From SIG440 sp045586925 (lineage in GTDB: Bacteria; Bacillota; Clostridia; Monoglobales; Monoglobaceae): a stretch of DNA of 19,546 nt. Position 1 is the first letter of the stretch, and the number at the start of each line of letters is the position of its first letter. The notes beneath the pieces were generated by a model. That model had not been told where the DNA came from, searched no databases, and saw only the letters and a program-made list of their open reading frames with translations. The stretch spans positions 1 through 19,546 of the forward strand of contig JAZNBG010000043.1 of assembly GCA_045586925.1 (NCBI GenBank). The letters are read 5' to 3'. Both the position numbers and the translations under genes were made by a program. Shown in pieces: positions 1 through 6,684 of this stretch.

Positions 1-1
1 A

Positions 2-45
2 TATAATAGGAATTTACTACTTATCAGTACTAAACTCCTATTATA
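2..45. repeat. Near-perfect inverted repeat (hairpin) at the window edge
   Basis: Bases 2-21 and 26-45 are inverted copies of one another with two mismatches and a four-base TATC loop. The arm carries the core ATAATAGGA and its complement TCCTATTAT. No T-run follows on the plus strand, so a plus-strand terminator is unlikely. On the minus strand the sequence beyond base 1 is not visible, so a terminator there cannot be excluded. It could also be the end of a small mobile or repeat element that continues outside the window. Confidence 0.6.
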
Positions 46-62
46 CAAAAACAAAATTTAAA

Positions 63-160
63 TTGCCCGTGCAAAATTTTCGGCTGCACCGAAATGCACT
101 TGGGCAAACAAAGCGTAAATGCTCCGACCGCCGCAAGGCGAGTGGCGTAGCCGCTTTGTT
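63..160. repeat. Compact two-hairpin structured element
   Basis: Two adjacent foldable units fill the space just beyond the 3' end of the 144-residue minus-strand gene. The first nests TTGCCC/GGGCAA (63-68 with 102-107), GTGCA/TGCAC (69-73 with 95-99) and TTTCGG/CCGAAA (78-83 with 89-94). The second is closed by AACAAAGCG/CGCTTTGTT (107-115 with 152-160) and ends in CGCC-GCAA-GGCG (129-140), a GNRA-type tetraloop. It is more G+C-rich than its surroundings. It may be a dispersed intergenic repeat, a structured RNA or a transcript-end structure; the sequence does not decide which. Confidence 0.5.
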
Positions 161-164
161 CATA

Positions 165-599
165 CTATTTCTTCCACATATTATCAAGCTGCCATCCCAG
201 ATCAAATACAGGAACAACAATGGTAATTTCCACCTCGTCATCTGTAAGGGAACTGTCGGTTGTACATCGAAGTGCCGGAGCATTTTTCATACTGTTTTTA
301 CATTCGCAGATTTCCATTACGATGGACTGCAGGTCGGAAATAGTGTAATTTGTGGGCATATTGATATGTAAAAAGTAATCTTTCAGGCAATCGATTTTTA
401 AAAGAGAGAGATATCTGGCAATGCCATCACGATGCCCTTTATAATCGATTTTATACCATTCTTTGCCCTTGTCCGAGATTTTCTCCAATATTTCACGGGC
501 ATCAGCAACAATAAGGGGTTCTTTTCCCTCCAGAGCCGAGCTTTCTGCAATATATTTTGCCAGAGCCCGAGGATTATCAAAAATTTCAAAAAACAGCAT
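165..599 (-). CDS. Hypothetical protein, 144 residues, family not recognised
   Basis: I do not recognise this protein. The start at 599 is chosen because GGGAGG (607-612) lies a normal distance upstream; the longer reading to 662 runs into the purC terminator hairpin and is unlikely. The product starts MLFFEIFDNPRALAKYIAES, is mixed alpha/beta in character, has no membrane segment or signal peptide, and has a cysteine pair (ECECK-like, 'MEICECKNS') near residue 95. The C-terminal third contains an acidic stretch, DDEVEITIVVPVF, followed by a tryptophan-rich tail (GWQLDNMWKK). It lies downstream of purC on the same strand, but a strong hairpin separates them and no convincing promoter is visible in the short gap. 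It may therefore depend on read-through. The good ribosome binding site and a reading frame open over its full length argue that it is real. Confidence 0.65.
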   Translation of the reverse strand: MLFFEIFDNPRALAKYIAESSALEGKEPLIVADAREILEKISDKGKEWYKIDYKGHRDGIARYLSLLKIDCLKDYFLHINMPTNYTISDLQSIVMEICECKNSMKNAPALRCTTDSSLTDDEVEITIVVPVFDLGWQLDNMWKK

Positions 600-639
600 A
601 ATGCAACCTCCCAACAGATAAATACGGATGGTTTGTGAA

Positions 640-673
640 AAAAAAGACATATGAAAACACATATGCCTTTTTT
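640..673 (-). terminator. Intrinsic terminator after purC (foldable on both strands)
   Basis: On the minus strand the stem formed by 645-653 and 660-668 (core CATATG pairs plus GGC/GTC with one G-U) is extended by flanking A and T runs. An uninterrupted T-run follows the stem. It lies just past the purC stop codon at 679. Because both sides are A/T runs it could also work in the other direction, but no plus-strand gene precedes it. Confidence 0.8.
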
Positions 674-678
674 ATTAG

Positions 679-1362
679 CTATCTGTTATTGATAAGCTTT
701 GTTAGTTCAACAGGCTCGACAATCTTGCCATCTTTATAAACGCGCATATTGCCGGATGCAATTTCATCTATAAGGATAACTTCGTTGTTGTTGTAACCAA
801 ACTCAAATTTAATATCCCAAAGGTCGAGACCGATTGTTTTAAGATCGTCAGCGACAATCTTTGTAATTTTTAGAGTTTGTTCCTTCATGCTTTCAAACAT
901 TTCGGGAGACATAATGCCAAGGGCAGCGAGACCTTCGGAAGTAACCAGTGGGTCGCCCTTGTCATCATTTTTAAAGGTACATTCAACGTATCCGCCATCT
1001 AAAACGGTTCCGTCTTCGATATATTCGCCGTATCTGCGGATAAAACTGCCGGTTGCAACCAGACGGCAAATAACCTCTAACCCGTGACCAAAAACTGTTG
1101 CGGGAAGAACTTCCATTGTTGCATCTTCAAGGTTCGCGCTTACATAGTGGGTCTTGATGCCTGCCTTTTTTAACATTTCAAAATAATAAACAGATGTTTC
1201 GAGGTTAGCTTTGCCGATACCTTCGATGGTAAGACCAACCGCGTTTTCACCCGGGTCAAAAACTCCGTCCTTGCCGGTGCAGTCGTCCTTGAATTTCAGC
1301 AATACGTTGCCGTTTTCAAGTTTGTAAACATCCTTTGTTTTCCCTTGATAAATCTTTTCCAT
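679..1362 (-). CDS. purC: Phosphoribosylaminoimidazole-succinocarboxamide synthase (SAICAR synthetase)
   Basis: This cytosolic enzyme of de novo purine synthesis joins CAIR and aspartate with ATP to give SAICAR. The 227-residue product has the normal length for a short bacterial PurC. It begins with the glycine-rich nucleotide-binding segment YQGKTKDVY (residues 5-13), followed by LLKFKDD (21-27), and carries the conserved VICRLVATGSFIRRYG block and a late DIKFEFG...LIDEIASGN segment for substrate and metal binding. ATG at 1362 is preceded by an AAGGGG ribosome binding site (1372-1378). The gene stands alone: no other pur gene is visible, so it is not part of a complete purine operon here. 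It has its own promoter and a terminator. The family assignment is secure. Confidence 0.97.
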   Translation of the reverse strand: MEKIYQGKTKDVYKLENGNVLLKFKDDCTGKDGVFDPGENAVGLTIEGIGKANLETSVYYFEMLKKAGIKTHYVSANLEDATMEVLPATVFGHGLEVICRLVATGSFIRRYGEYIEDGTVLDGGYVECTFKNDDKGDPLVTSEGLAALGIMSPEMFESMKEQTLKITKIVADDLKTIGLDLWDIKFEFGYNNNEVILIDEIASGNMRVYKDGKIVEPVELTKLINNR

Positions 1363-1406
1363 TATTCAAAACCCCTTCTTTAGTTTGTTGTTTAATAATA
1401 CACTTT

Positions 1407-1435
1407 ATTTTACCATACTTTTCAGCAAATTTAAA
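1407..1435 (-). promoter_or_regulatory. Probable sigma-A promoter of purC
   Basis: Reading the minus strand, TTTAAA (1435-1430), a 17-base spacer and TAAAAT (1412-1407) precede purC. A TGG directly before the -10 makes an extended -10. The expected transcript starts about 40 bases upstream of the purC ATG. No purine-riboswitch-like leader fits in that space. Confidence 0.6.
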
Positions 1436-1480
1436 GTATTTTTGTAAAAAAAATAAATTTTTCATAAAATTCTAAAACAC

Positions 1481-1509
1481 TTGCTAATTACAGCTTTTTG
1501 TACGATAAA
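1481..1509 (+). promoter_or_regulatory. Weak candidate promoter for the small exported peptide gene
   Basis: TTGCTA (1481-1486), a 17-base spacer and GATAAA (1504-1509) match the sigma-A consensus at four of six bases each. The region is very A+T-rich, so chance matches are likely. A start near 1516 would place the whole hairpin at 1581-1666 in the leader. Confidence 0.3.
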
Positions 1510-1580
1510 TCTTTTGGTTAATTTTACAAATAATCGAAATTATATTAAAGAAAAAAGTTCTATATTTTCAACAAAACAAG

Positions 1581-1666
1581 AATTCTCCCAAAGACCTTTT
1601 TTTCTGCCGTATTTTTTGCAGAGTAACAAAACGCGTTTTAGGCAGAATAAAAGAGAAGGGAGAATT
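1581..1666 (+). promoter_or_regulatory. Long leader hairpin that sequesters the ribosome binding site
   Basis: AATTCTCCC (1581-1589) pairs perfectly with GGGAGAATT (1658-1666). Inside it, after an internal loop, 1596-1608 pairs with 1641-1653: CTTTT plus TTCTGCC against GGCAGAA plus AAAAG, with a single T-T mismatch. That gives about 21 pairs closing a 32-base apical loop. The 3' arm contains the AAGGGAG ribosome binding site (1656-1662) of the gene starting at 1673, so the folded form should hide it. The pairing is seen directly; the regulatory role is inference. Confidence 0.55.
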
Positions 1667-1672
1667 AGGCCA

Positions 1673-1807
1673 ATGATAAATAGGTTGAAGAAAATAGTTT
1701 TTGCCATATGTCTTTCGGTATTAATTTCAAAAAATGTGTATACGCCCGTTTTGGTAAACGCAGATATACAACAAGGTATGCAAACGAATTTTTTTGAAAT
1801 TGCATAA
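1673..1807 (+). CDS. Small exported peptide, 44 residues, unknown function
   Basis: The product has a short basic N-terminus (MINRLKK), a hydrophobic core (IVFAICLSVLI) and a plausible signal-peptidase site after VLVNA (residue 30). This would release a 14-residue peptide, DIQQGMQTNFFEIA. ATG 1673 is chosen because AAGGGAG (1656-1662) sits about ten bases upstream. The frame stays open back to 1481, but that extension crosses the leader hairpin and looks non-coding. The gene ends just before a good bidirectional terminator shared with lysC, which supports a real plus-strand transcript. It could be a secreted signalling or toxic peptide, or the stump of a longer exported protein cut short by a stop codon. 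No processing or export partner is adjacent. Confidence 0.45.
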   Translation: MINRLKKIVFAICLSVLISKNVYTPVLVNADIQQGMQTNFFEIA

Positions 1808-1810
1808 TGG

Positions 1811-1858
1811 CAAAAAAGATGCGGTAAACCGATGTTAGTTTACCGCATTTCTTCTTTT
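1811..1858. terminator. Bidirectional intrinsic terminator between the small peptide gene and lysC
   Basis: ATGCGGTAAAC (1819-1829) and GTTTACCGCAT (1838-1848) form a perfect 11-pair stem with an eight-base loop. T-rich sequence (TTCTTCTTTTT) follows on the plus strand, and the complement of the A-run at 1812-1817 follows on the minus strand. It lies 11 bases past the plus-strand stop and just past the lysC stop, so it serves both convergent transcripts. Confidence 0.85.
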
Positions 1859-1870
1859 TAATACAAATTT

Positions 1871-3076
1871 TTAGATAATAAACTTATCGTGAATTGCCTG
1901 AACAGCTTTTTCTGCATTTGCAACATTTACTAAAACGGAAATTTTTGTTTCCGATGTAGAAATCATATGGATGTTAATGTTGGCATCATAAAGTGCTTCA
2001 AACATTTTTGCTGCAACACCGGGGTTATTAACCATACCGGCACCAACAATAGATACCTTGCTGATATCTTCTCTGTGTGAAATTTCTTCATAGCAAAGAG
2101 CATCCTTTTCAGATTCGAGAAGCTCAATTGCTTCATTCAGATGATTTTTTGTAACGGTGAAGGAAATATCTTTCTTTCCTTCTCTGCCAATTGACTGCAA
2201 GATTACGTCAACATTTATATGTTTACTTGCAAGCAGTGAGAATACTTTAAATGCAATGCCGGGCTTATCTTCAAGACCGATAATTGCGATACGTGCTACA
2301 TCATTATCACGAGCAACGCCTCTGATTAACATTTTTTCCACGGAAACCGCCTCCTTAACAATTGTTCCATCAATTTTTTCAAAACTGGATTTAACCTCAA
2401 GCTTAACGCTGTATTTCTTAGCCATTTCAACCGAACGGTTGTGGAGTACATTTGCACCAAGACTTGCAAGGTCAAGCATTTCGTCGTAAGTAATTTCGTC
2501 AAGCTTCTTTGCTGTCTTTACAATACGAGGATCAGCAGTATATACACCGTCAACGTCTGTATAAATTTCGCATTTGTCTGCGTGAATTGCTGCAGCAATT
2601 GCAACTGCTGATGTGTCACTGCCGCCACGACCCAGAGTGGTTATGTTGTCATATTTGTCAATGCCCTGGAAACCTGCAACAATAACAATCTTTTTCTGGT
2701 CAAGCTCAGACATTATTCGTTCTGTATTAATTTTGTTTATACGAGCATTACCTGCTGATGTGTTTGTCTGGAAACCTGCCTGCCAGCCCGTAAGAGAAAT
2801 GACAGGAGCACCGATTTTCTCAATTGCCATTGCAAGAAGTGCGATTGAAATTTGTTCACCTGACGAGAGGAGCATATCCATTTCGCGCTTTGAAGGTGAT
2901 GAGTTAATTTCATGAGCCTTGTCAATAAGGTCGTCTGTTGTGTCGCCCTGTGCAGAAACAACTACAACAACGGAATTTCCTTCGCGGTAGGTATCAACTA
3001 CACGGCTTGCAACGTTGTTTACTTTGGCAGCATCTGCAACAGAGCTGCCACCGAATTTCTGAACAATAATTGCCAA
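1871..3076 (-). CDS. lysC: Aspartate kinase with two ACT domains
   Basis: This enzyme phosphorylates aspartate with ATP, the first step toward lysine, threonine and methionine. The 401-residue product has the kinase signature KFGGSS (7-12), SLTGWQAG (94-101), GRGGSD (149-154) and YTDVDGVYTADPR (172-184). Two regulatory ACT domains follow at about 263-335 and 341-401, with the KPG and NPG turns expected for effector binding. The start is TTG at 3076: no ATG is available, and GGAGG (3085-3089) lies eight bases upstream. A second strong site, AAGGAGG (2356-2350), sits inside the gene ahead of an in-frame GTG (codon 246) and ATG (codon 249). This resembles genes that also make a separate ACT-only beta subunit. 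It lies 84 bases downstream of hom on the same strand and is probably co-transcribed with it. Confidence 0.96.
   Translation of the reverse strand: MAIIVQKFGGSSVADAAKVNNVASRVVDTYREGNSVVVVVSAQGDTTDDLIDKAHEINSSPSKREMDMLLSSGEQISIALLAMAIEKIGAPVISLTGWQAGFQTNTSAGNARINKINTERIMSELDQKKIVIVAGFQGIDKYDNITTLGRGGSDTSAVAIAAAIHADKCEIYTDVDGVYTADPRIVKTAKKLDEITYDEMLDLASLGANVLHNRSVEMAKKYSVKLEVKSSFEKIDGTIVKEAVSVEKMLIRGVARDNDVARIAIIGLEDKPGIAFKVFSLLASKHINVDVILQSIGREGKKDISFTVTKNHLNEAIELLESEKDALCYEEISHREDISKVSIVGAGMVNNPGVAAKMFEALYDANINIHMISTSETKISVLVNVANAEKAVQAIHDKFII
2330..2356 (-). promoter_or_regulatory. Internal ribosome binding site and start codons in lysC (beta-subunit start)
   Basis: On the minus strand AAGGAGG (2356-2350) is followed after eight bases by an in-frame GTG (2341-2339, codon 246) and then by ATG (2332-2330, codon 249). 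Translation from here would give a 153-156-residue protein holding both ACT domains and no kinase domain. Bacillus subtilis and Corynebacterium lysC are known to encode their beta subunits this way. The site is seen; its use is inferred. Confidence 0.6.
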
Positions 3077-3160
3077 TTTTAAAACCTCCGATATATATTA
3101 ATTTTCGAAGACGCCAATGTTATCCGTTTTAAGGGTTTCAAGACGTCGATTTTACATTTT

Positions 3161-4378
3161 TTACTCGCCAATCAATCTTAATTTGCCAAGAGCTTTGCAA
3201 CCCTCAAATTCAATACCTTTGATGAAATCTGCAATCTTGCCGTCGGTCATAGGAGCGGTAATTACAGCAAATTCGTTTTTGTATTCTTCTTCGTCAAAGG
3301 TTACAATTCTGCAATCTGCAAGACCTGAAACAGGCTTACCTGAAAATCTGATATAGTACGGATATTCCTGCGACTTGCCTTCCGACTGATTTTCGGGAGT
3401 GTATTCATTCCATTTTATGATAATATTAACGCCCTGGTGCTTGATTGCATCTACAACATCGGCAACAACGGCATTTGCTGTAGGCAACTTACCTGCGCCT
3501 CTGCCATAGAACATAACGTCGCCCAGGTCCTCGCCCTTTACAATGATGCCATTAAACACATCATTGATACCCGCAAGGGGATTACTCTTTGGAACAAAAG
3601 CGGGGAATACTGCGGCATAAACGCCGCCATCCTTTGCCTTGGTTGCGTGCCCGATAAGCTTGATTGAATATCCCAGCTTTTCGGCATAAGCCACATCCTC
3701 GGCGGTAATTTTTGTAATGCCTTCGGTTGGAATTCTCTCGGTAAGTACTTCGTTGCCGAAAGCCAGAGCCGAAAGAATTGCTATCTTTCGACAGGTGTCG
3801 TGACCTTCAACATCGGCTGTGGGGTCAGCCTCGGCATAGCCCTTCTGCTGTGCAGCCCGAAGAGCGTTGTCAAAGGTTTCGCCCTTTTGGAACATCTGTG
3901 TAAGGATATAGTTGGTAGTTCCGTTAAGGATACCAAATACATCGGTTGCCTCGCCTGCTGTCAGGCATGAGAACATAGGCCTGATAATAGGGATGCCTCC
4001 GCCAACAGACGCTTCAAACAGATAGTTAAGGTTTCGCTCTCTTGCGATTTGCAAAAGTTCGGTGCCGTGTGCGGCAACAAGCTCCTTGTTGGAGGTAATA
4101 ACGCTTTTGCCTGCAAGGAGGAGCTGTTTAGAAAATTCATAGGCAGGCTTTGTGCCGCCCATTGTTTCAACAACAATGCCAACCTCGGGGTCATTTAAAA
4201 TATCGTTAAAGTCCTTGGTGAAGCAATTGAATTCGCTGTCAGGGAAATCCCTGAGGTCAAGAATGTGAGCGATTTCGATAGGTTCACCACATTTTTTTAT
4301 CAGGTTTTCCTGATTTTTGGTGATAACCTCGCCAACGCCCGAGCCAACCACACCAAAGCCCATAATTGCGATTTTCAT
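3161..4378 (-). CDS. hom: Homoserine dehydrogenase
   Basis: It reduces aspartate semialdehyde to homoserine with NAD(P)H, the branch step toward threonine and methionine. The 405-residue product has an N-terminal nucleotide-binding fold with GFGVVGSG (7-14), then SNKEL (96-100, with the conserved lysine 98) and EASVGGGIPI (122-131). The catalytic segment GYAEADPTADVEGHDTCRK (180-198) contains the acidic residues and lysine typical of the family. The last 65-70 residues, from about 340, look like a C-terminal ACT domain for feedback by threonine. ATG 4378 has an AGAAGGG site about 11 bases upstream. hom precedes lysC and the two form a short aspartate-family unit; no thrB, thrC or asd is in view. 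No convincing promoter was found upstream, although the dus terminator separates hom from the previous gene. Confidence 0.96.
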   Translation of the reverse strand: MKIAIMGFGVVGSGVGEVITKNQENLIKKCGEPIEIAHILDLRDFPDSEFNCFTKDFNDILNDPEVGIVVETMGGTKPAYEFSKQLLLAGKSVITSNKELVAAHGTELLQIARERNLNYLFEASVGGGIPIIRPMFSCLTAGEATDVFGILNGTTNYILTQMFQKGETFDNALRAAQQKGYAEADPTADVEGHDTCRKIAILSALAFGNEVLTERIPTEGITKITAEDVAYAEKLGYSIKLIGHATKAKDGGVYAAVFPAFVPKSNPLAGINDVFNGIIVKGEDLGDVMFYGRGAGKLPTANAVVADVVDAIKHQGVNIIIKWNEYTPENQSEGKSQEYPYYIRFSGKPVSGLADCRIVTFDEEEYKNEFAVITAPMTDGKIADFIKGIEFEGCKALGKLRLIGE

Positions 4379-4461
4379 ATATTCTCAGTCCCTTCTGAAA
4401 AATCTGTATTAATGAATATAGTTTCTGTTGCTTAAAAATATAGATAACAACATAATACAAC

Positions 4462-4489
4462 AAAAACTCCCTGACGTCAAGGAGTTTTT
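4462..4489 (-). terminator. Intrinsic terminator after the dihydrouridine synthase gene
   Basis: AAAAACTCC (4462-4470) and GGAGTTTTT (4481-4489) form a nine-pair stem. The loop region contains the palindrome TGACGTCA. T-runs flank it in both directions. It lies 20 bases past the stop codon at 4510 and isolates that unit from hom. Confidence 0.85.
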
Positions 4490-4509
4490 GCCATTTTTAT
4501 GCACTAAAA

Positions 4510-5463
4510 TTATCGTATAAAATCAATAATTTTCAGCATTTCGTCAGGGGTTGATGCTCGCATAATTGCCTCTCGCAGCTTTGCACCGCCACGGCAGCCC
4601 TTGATATACCACGCCATATGCTTGCGAGCCTCCTGAATACCACGATAGTCACCCTTGTATTTTATCAGCAGTTCAAGATGCTCTCTCATTTTTTCTGCAC
4701 GCTCCTGAGGCGTGGGGAGAGGGAGCTTTTCGCCTGTTCCAAGATAGTGGATAACTCTTTCAAATATCCAAGGGTTACCCTGAGCACCTCTGCCAATCAT
4801 AATTCCGTCACAGCCAGTGTATTCAAGCATCCTTTTTGCACTGTCTTCATCGGTAATATCGCCGTTGCCTATAACGGGGATTGAAACCGATTGCTTTACT
4901 GTCTTGATTATATCAAGGTCGGCTGTGCCACTGTAGAATTGCTCACGGGTTCTGCCGTGAACCGTAATCGCAGACGCCCCGTTTCTTTCGGCAATTTGTG
5001 CCATTTCAACGGCATTGGTTGAGTCATCATTCCAGCCTTTGCGGATTTTTACGGTTACGGGGACATTTACTGCGGCAACAACGGCAGCAACAATTTCTCC
5101 TGCAAGCTGCGGGGTCTTTGAAAGTGCCGAGCCATCGCCACTTCCGGTTATTTTTGGTGCAGGACAGCCCATATTGATGTCAATAAGCTGAGCGCCATAT
5201 TCCAAAGCCTTTTCTGCAATGGATGCAAGCACTTCCGGCTCGTGCCCAAAAAGCTGGGTTGCCACCGGCTTTTCCTCATCTTCGGTTAAAAGCAGGTCGG
5301 CGGTTTTTTTGCTATTGTAAAACAGACCCTTGCCCGAGACCATTTCGGTGTACATAAGCCCGGGACCAAAGGGTTTGGTTATCATCCGGAAGGCTTTGTC
5401 TGTGACGCCTGCCATTGGTGCAAGGAGAACATTGTTTTTAAGTTCAAGGTTTTTAATTTTCAT
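4510..5463 (-). CDS. dusB: tRNA-dihydrouridine synthase, DusB-like
   Basis: This FMN enzyme reduces uridines in the D-loop of tRNA using NADPH. The 317-residue length is normal. Visible markers are the FMN-binding start LLAPMAGVTDKAFR (13-26), PVATQLFG (66-73), the catalytic-loop motif INMGCPAPKI with Cys100, TVKIRKGW, ITVHGRTREQFYSG, IPVIGNGDI and the phosphate-binding IGRGAQGNPWIF. The stretch after Cys100 reads TGSGDGSAL where DusB proteins usually have KNGEGSAL or similar, a minor variation. ATG 5463 has an AAAGGA site upstream. The gene starts only 19 bases after the lipoprotein gene stops, so the two are probably co-transcribed. The Dus family is certain; the B subtype is likely but not proved. 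Confidence 0.93.
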   Translation of the reverse strand: MKIKNLELKNNVLLAPMAGVTDKAFRMITKPFGPGLMYTEMVSGKGLFYNSKKTADLLLTEDEEKPVATQLFGHEPEVLASIAEKALEYGAQLIDINMGCPAPKITGSGDGSALSKTPQLAGEIVAAVVAAVNVPVTVKIRKGWNDDSTNAVEMAQIAERNGASAITVHGRTREQFYSGTADLDIIKTVKQSVSIPVIGNGDITDEDSAKRMLEYTGCDGIMIGRGAQGNPWIFERVIHYLGTGEKLPLPTPQERAEKMREHLELLIKYKGDYRGIQEARKHMAWYIKGCRGGAKLREAIMRASTPDEMLKIIDFIR

Positions 5464-5482
5464 ATATGGATTCCTTTTAGAA

Positions 5483-6514
5483 TTATTGAATTGTAATGTC
5501 GGCTGATGGGCTGATTAAATTTATTATGGTTTTGCCAGGATTAATTAAAAGGTCAGTCCCGTCTGCTTTTTTATATGTTGTATTGCTGCTTCGCGACGTT
5601 TTTGACCAGGTTATTTCTTCAAAGCCGCCATTTGAGATATAATAGCCACGACCCGTGCCTGTTGTATTAATGTTGCGGCGGTCGGTGCCATCGCCAAGAG
5701 AGGAGTCGTGCACAAGAACAACAATAATATTCTTTGCTTCAACTATGCTGCCATTTTGCAAGGAATGCGGTGCGCCATTAATGGACTTTTGGTAAACGCC
5801 CTTTTCGGCATCATAGGTATATCCTGTATTATATCCACCGGAATATGTAAGCTTAACCGATTTTGCTGAATTTTCGGACGGGAGATTGATATACTTATCC
5901 GAGTATTTTATTCCGTTTTTGCGGTCTGTTTCGGTGTGATATCCTTTTTGTTTTGCCATCGCTTTGATTTTTTTAATGCTTGTATAGGCGCTGTGCCAGT
6001 CACCCGTGAATTTTTGTTCACGCCAGAAGATGCTCTCGTCGCTGCCTAAGATGCCGTTTATTTTGTCGATGCCAAGAGCAGAAATGTCGGTAATTGCTCT
6101 GGGGCTCCATCCAAAATGGGTGTATATTGCATCGTTTTCCAACACATAGTCAAGAAAATAATGTCGAGAGGAGCGGATAGGACCAATCTTTTCGGTATCT
6201 GTTCCGCGGAATAGTGCCAAAAATCTTGTTGCACCGCCTTCAACAACCATTTCATAAATTAGATATGCGTCATCAAGACCTGCGTGTGGCCTTGCGTTTT
6301 TGTCGTCATTGTCAACCATCACGGCAATGGGTCTTTCGTTGGTGTTTACATAGGTTTCAAAAAAGTTTTCGATTTCTTTGGTTGTGGAGTCAACAACTGT
6401 TTCGGTTGACGTTTTATCTGTAGTTGAAACGGATTCTGTGGGGGCTTTTGCGCCACAGCCGGAAATAAGACTTATACAAAGCAATACTACAAAAAGTTTT
6501 GATAAGGTTTTCAT
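5483..6514 (-). CDS. yerB: DUF3048 (YerB-type) lipoprotein
   Basis: This is a putative membrane-anchored extracytoplasmic protein of unknown biochemical function. The start at 6514 is chosen because AAAGGGG (6522-6528) lies seven bases upstream and because the longer reading to 6577 would begin upstream of the promoter at 6546-6574. The 343-residue product has a lipoprotein signal, MKTLSKLFVVLLCISLISGC, with the lipobox LISG-C at Cys20. A serine/threonine-rich linker (21-48) precedes the DUF3048 body, with RPIAVMVDN (61-69), ARPHAGLDDAYLIYE (74-88), GPIRSSRHYFLDY (111-123) and a C-terminal half ending in DLLINPGKTIINL (321-333). Family membership is from recognised motifs; the symbol is by analogy with B. 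subtilis YerB. It is followed directly by the dihydrouridine synthase gene. Confidence 0.9.
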   Translation of the reverse strand: MKTLSKLFVVLLCISLISGCGAKAPTESVSTTDKTSTETVVDSTTKEIENFFETYVNTNERPIAVMVDNDDKNARPHAGLDDAYLIYEMVVEGGATRFLALFRGTDTEKIGPIRSSRHYFLDYVLENDAIYTHFGWSPRAITDISALGIDKINGILGSDESIFWREQKFTGDWHSAYTSIKKIKAMAKQKGYHTETDRKNGIKYSDKYINLPSENSAKSVKLTYSGGYNTGYTYDAEKGVYQKSINGAPHSLQNGSIVEAKNIIVVLVHDSSLGDGTDRRNINTTGTGRGYYISNGGFEEITWSKTSRSSNTTYKKADGTDLLINPGKTIINLISPSADITIQ

Positions 6515-6545
6515 AAATATACCCCTTTCGGTTATTGTCGAATAT

Positions 6546-6574
6546 ATTTTACCACAAAAAACAACACATTTCAA
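6546..6574 (-). promoter_or_regulatory. Sigma-A promoter of the lipoprotein-dus unit
   Basis: Reading the minus strand, TTGAAA (6574-6569), a 17-base spacer and TAAAAT (6551-6546) precede the lipoprotein gene by about 30 bases. Five of six bases match at each hexamer. It lies back to back with the proB promoter. Confidence 0.8.
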
Positions 6575-6591
6575 CATTTGTAATTCTTAAC

Positions 6592-6620
6592 TTGACAATA
6601 TTTGCGTAAATTAGTATACT
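6592..6620 (+). promoter_or_regulatory. Sigma-A promoter of proB
   Basis: TTGACA (6592-6597, full consensus), a 17-base spacer and TATACT (6615-6620) give a near-consensus promoter. A transcript from about 6627 leaves a leader of roughly 58 bases before the proB ATG. Confidence 0.9.
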
Positions 6621-6684
6621 AAATTAAAATGGGGGATGATTTGACATTTACCATTATACCAAAAATCAGGAAAGGTGTCTTGTT

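Noticed and set aside
1481..1672. N-terminal extension of the small peptide gene to 108 residues
   Set aside because: The extension crosses the leader hairpin and has no ribosome binding site, while the ATG at 1673 has both a site and a signal peptide directly after it.
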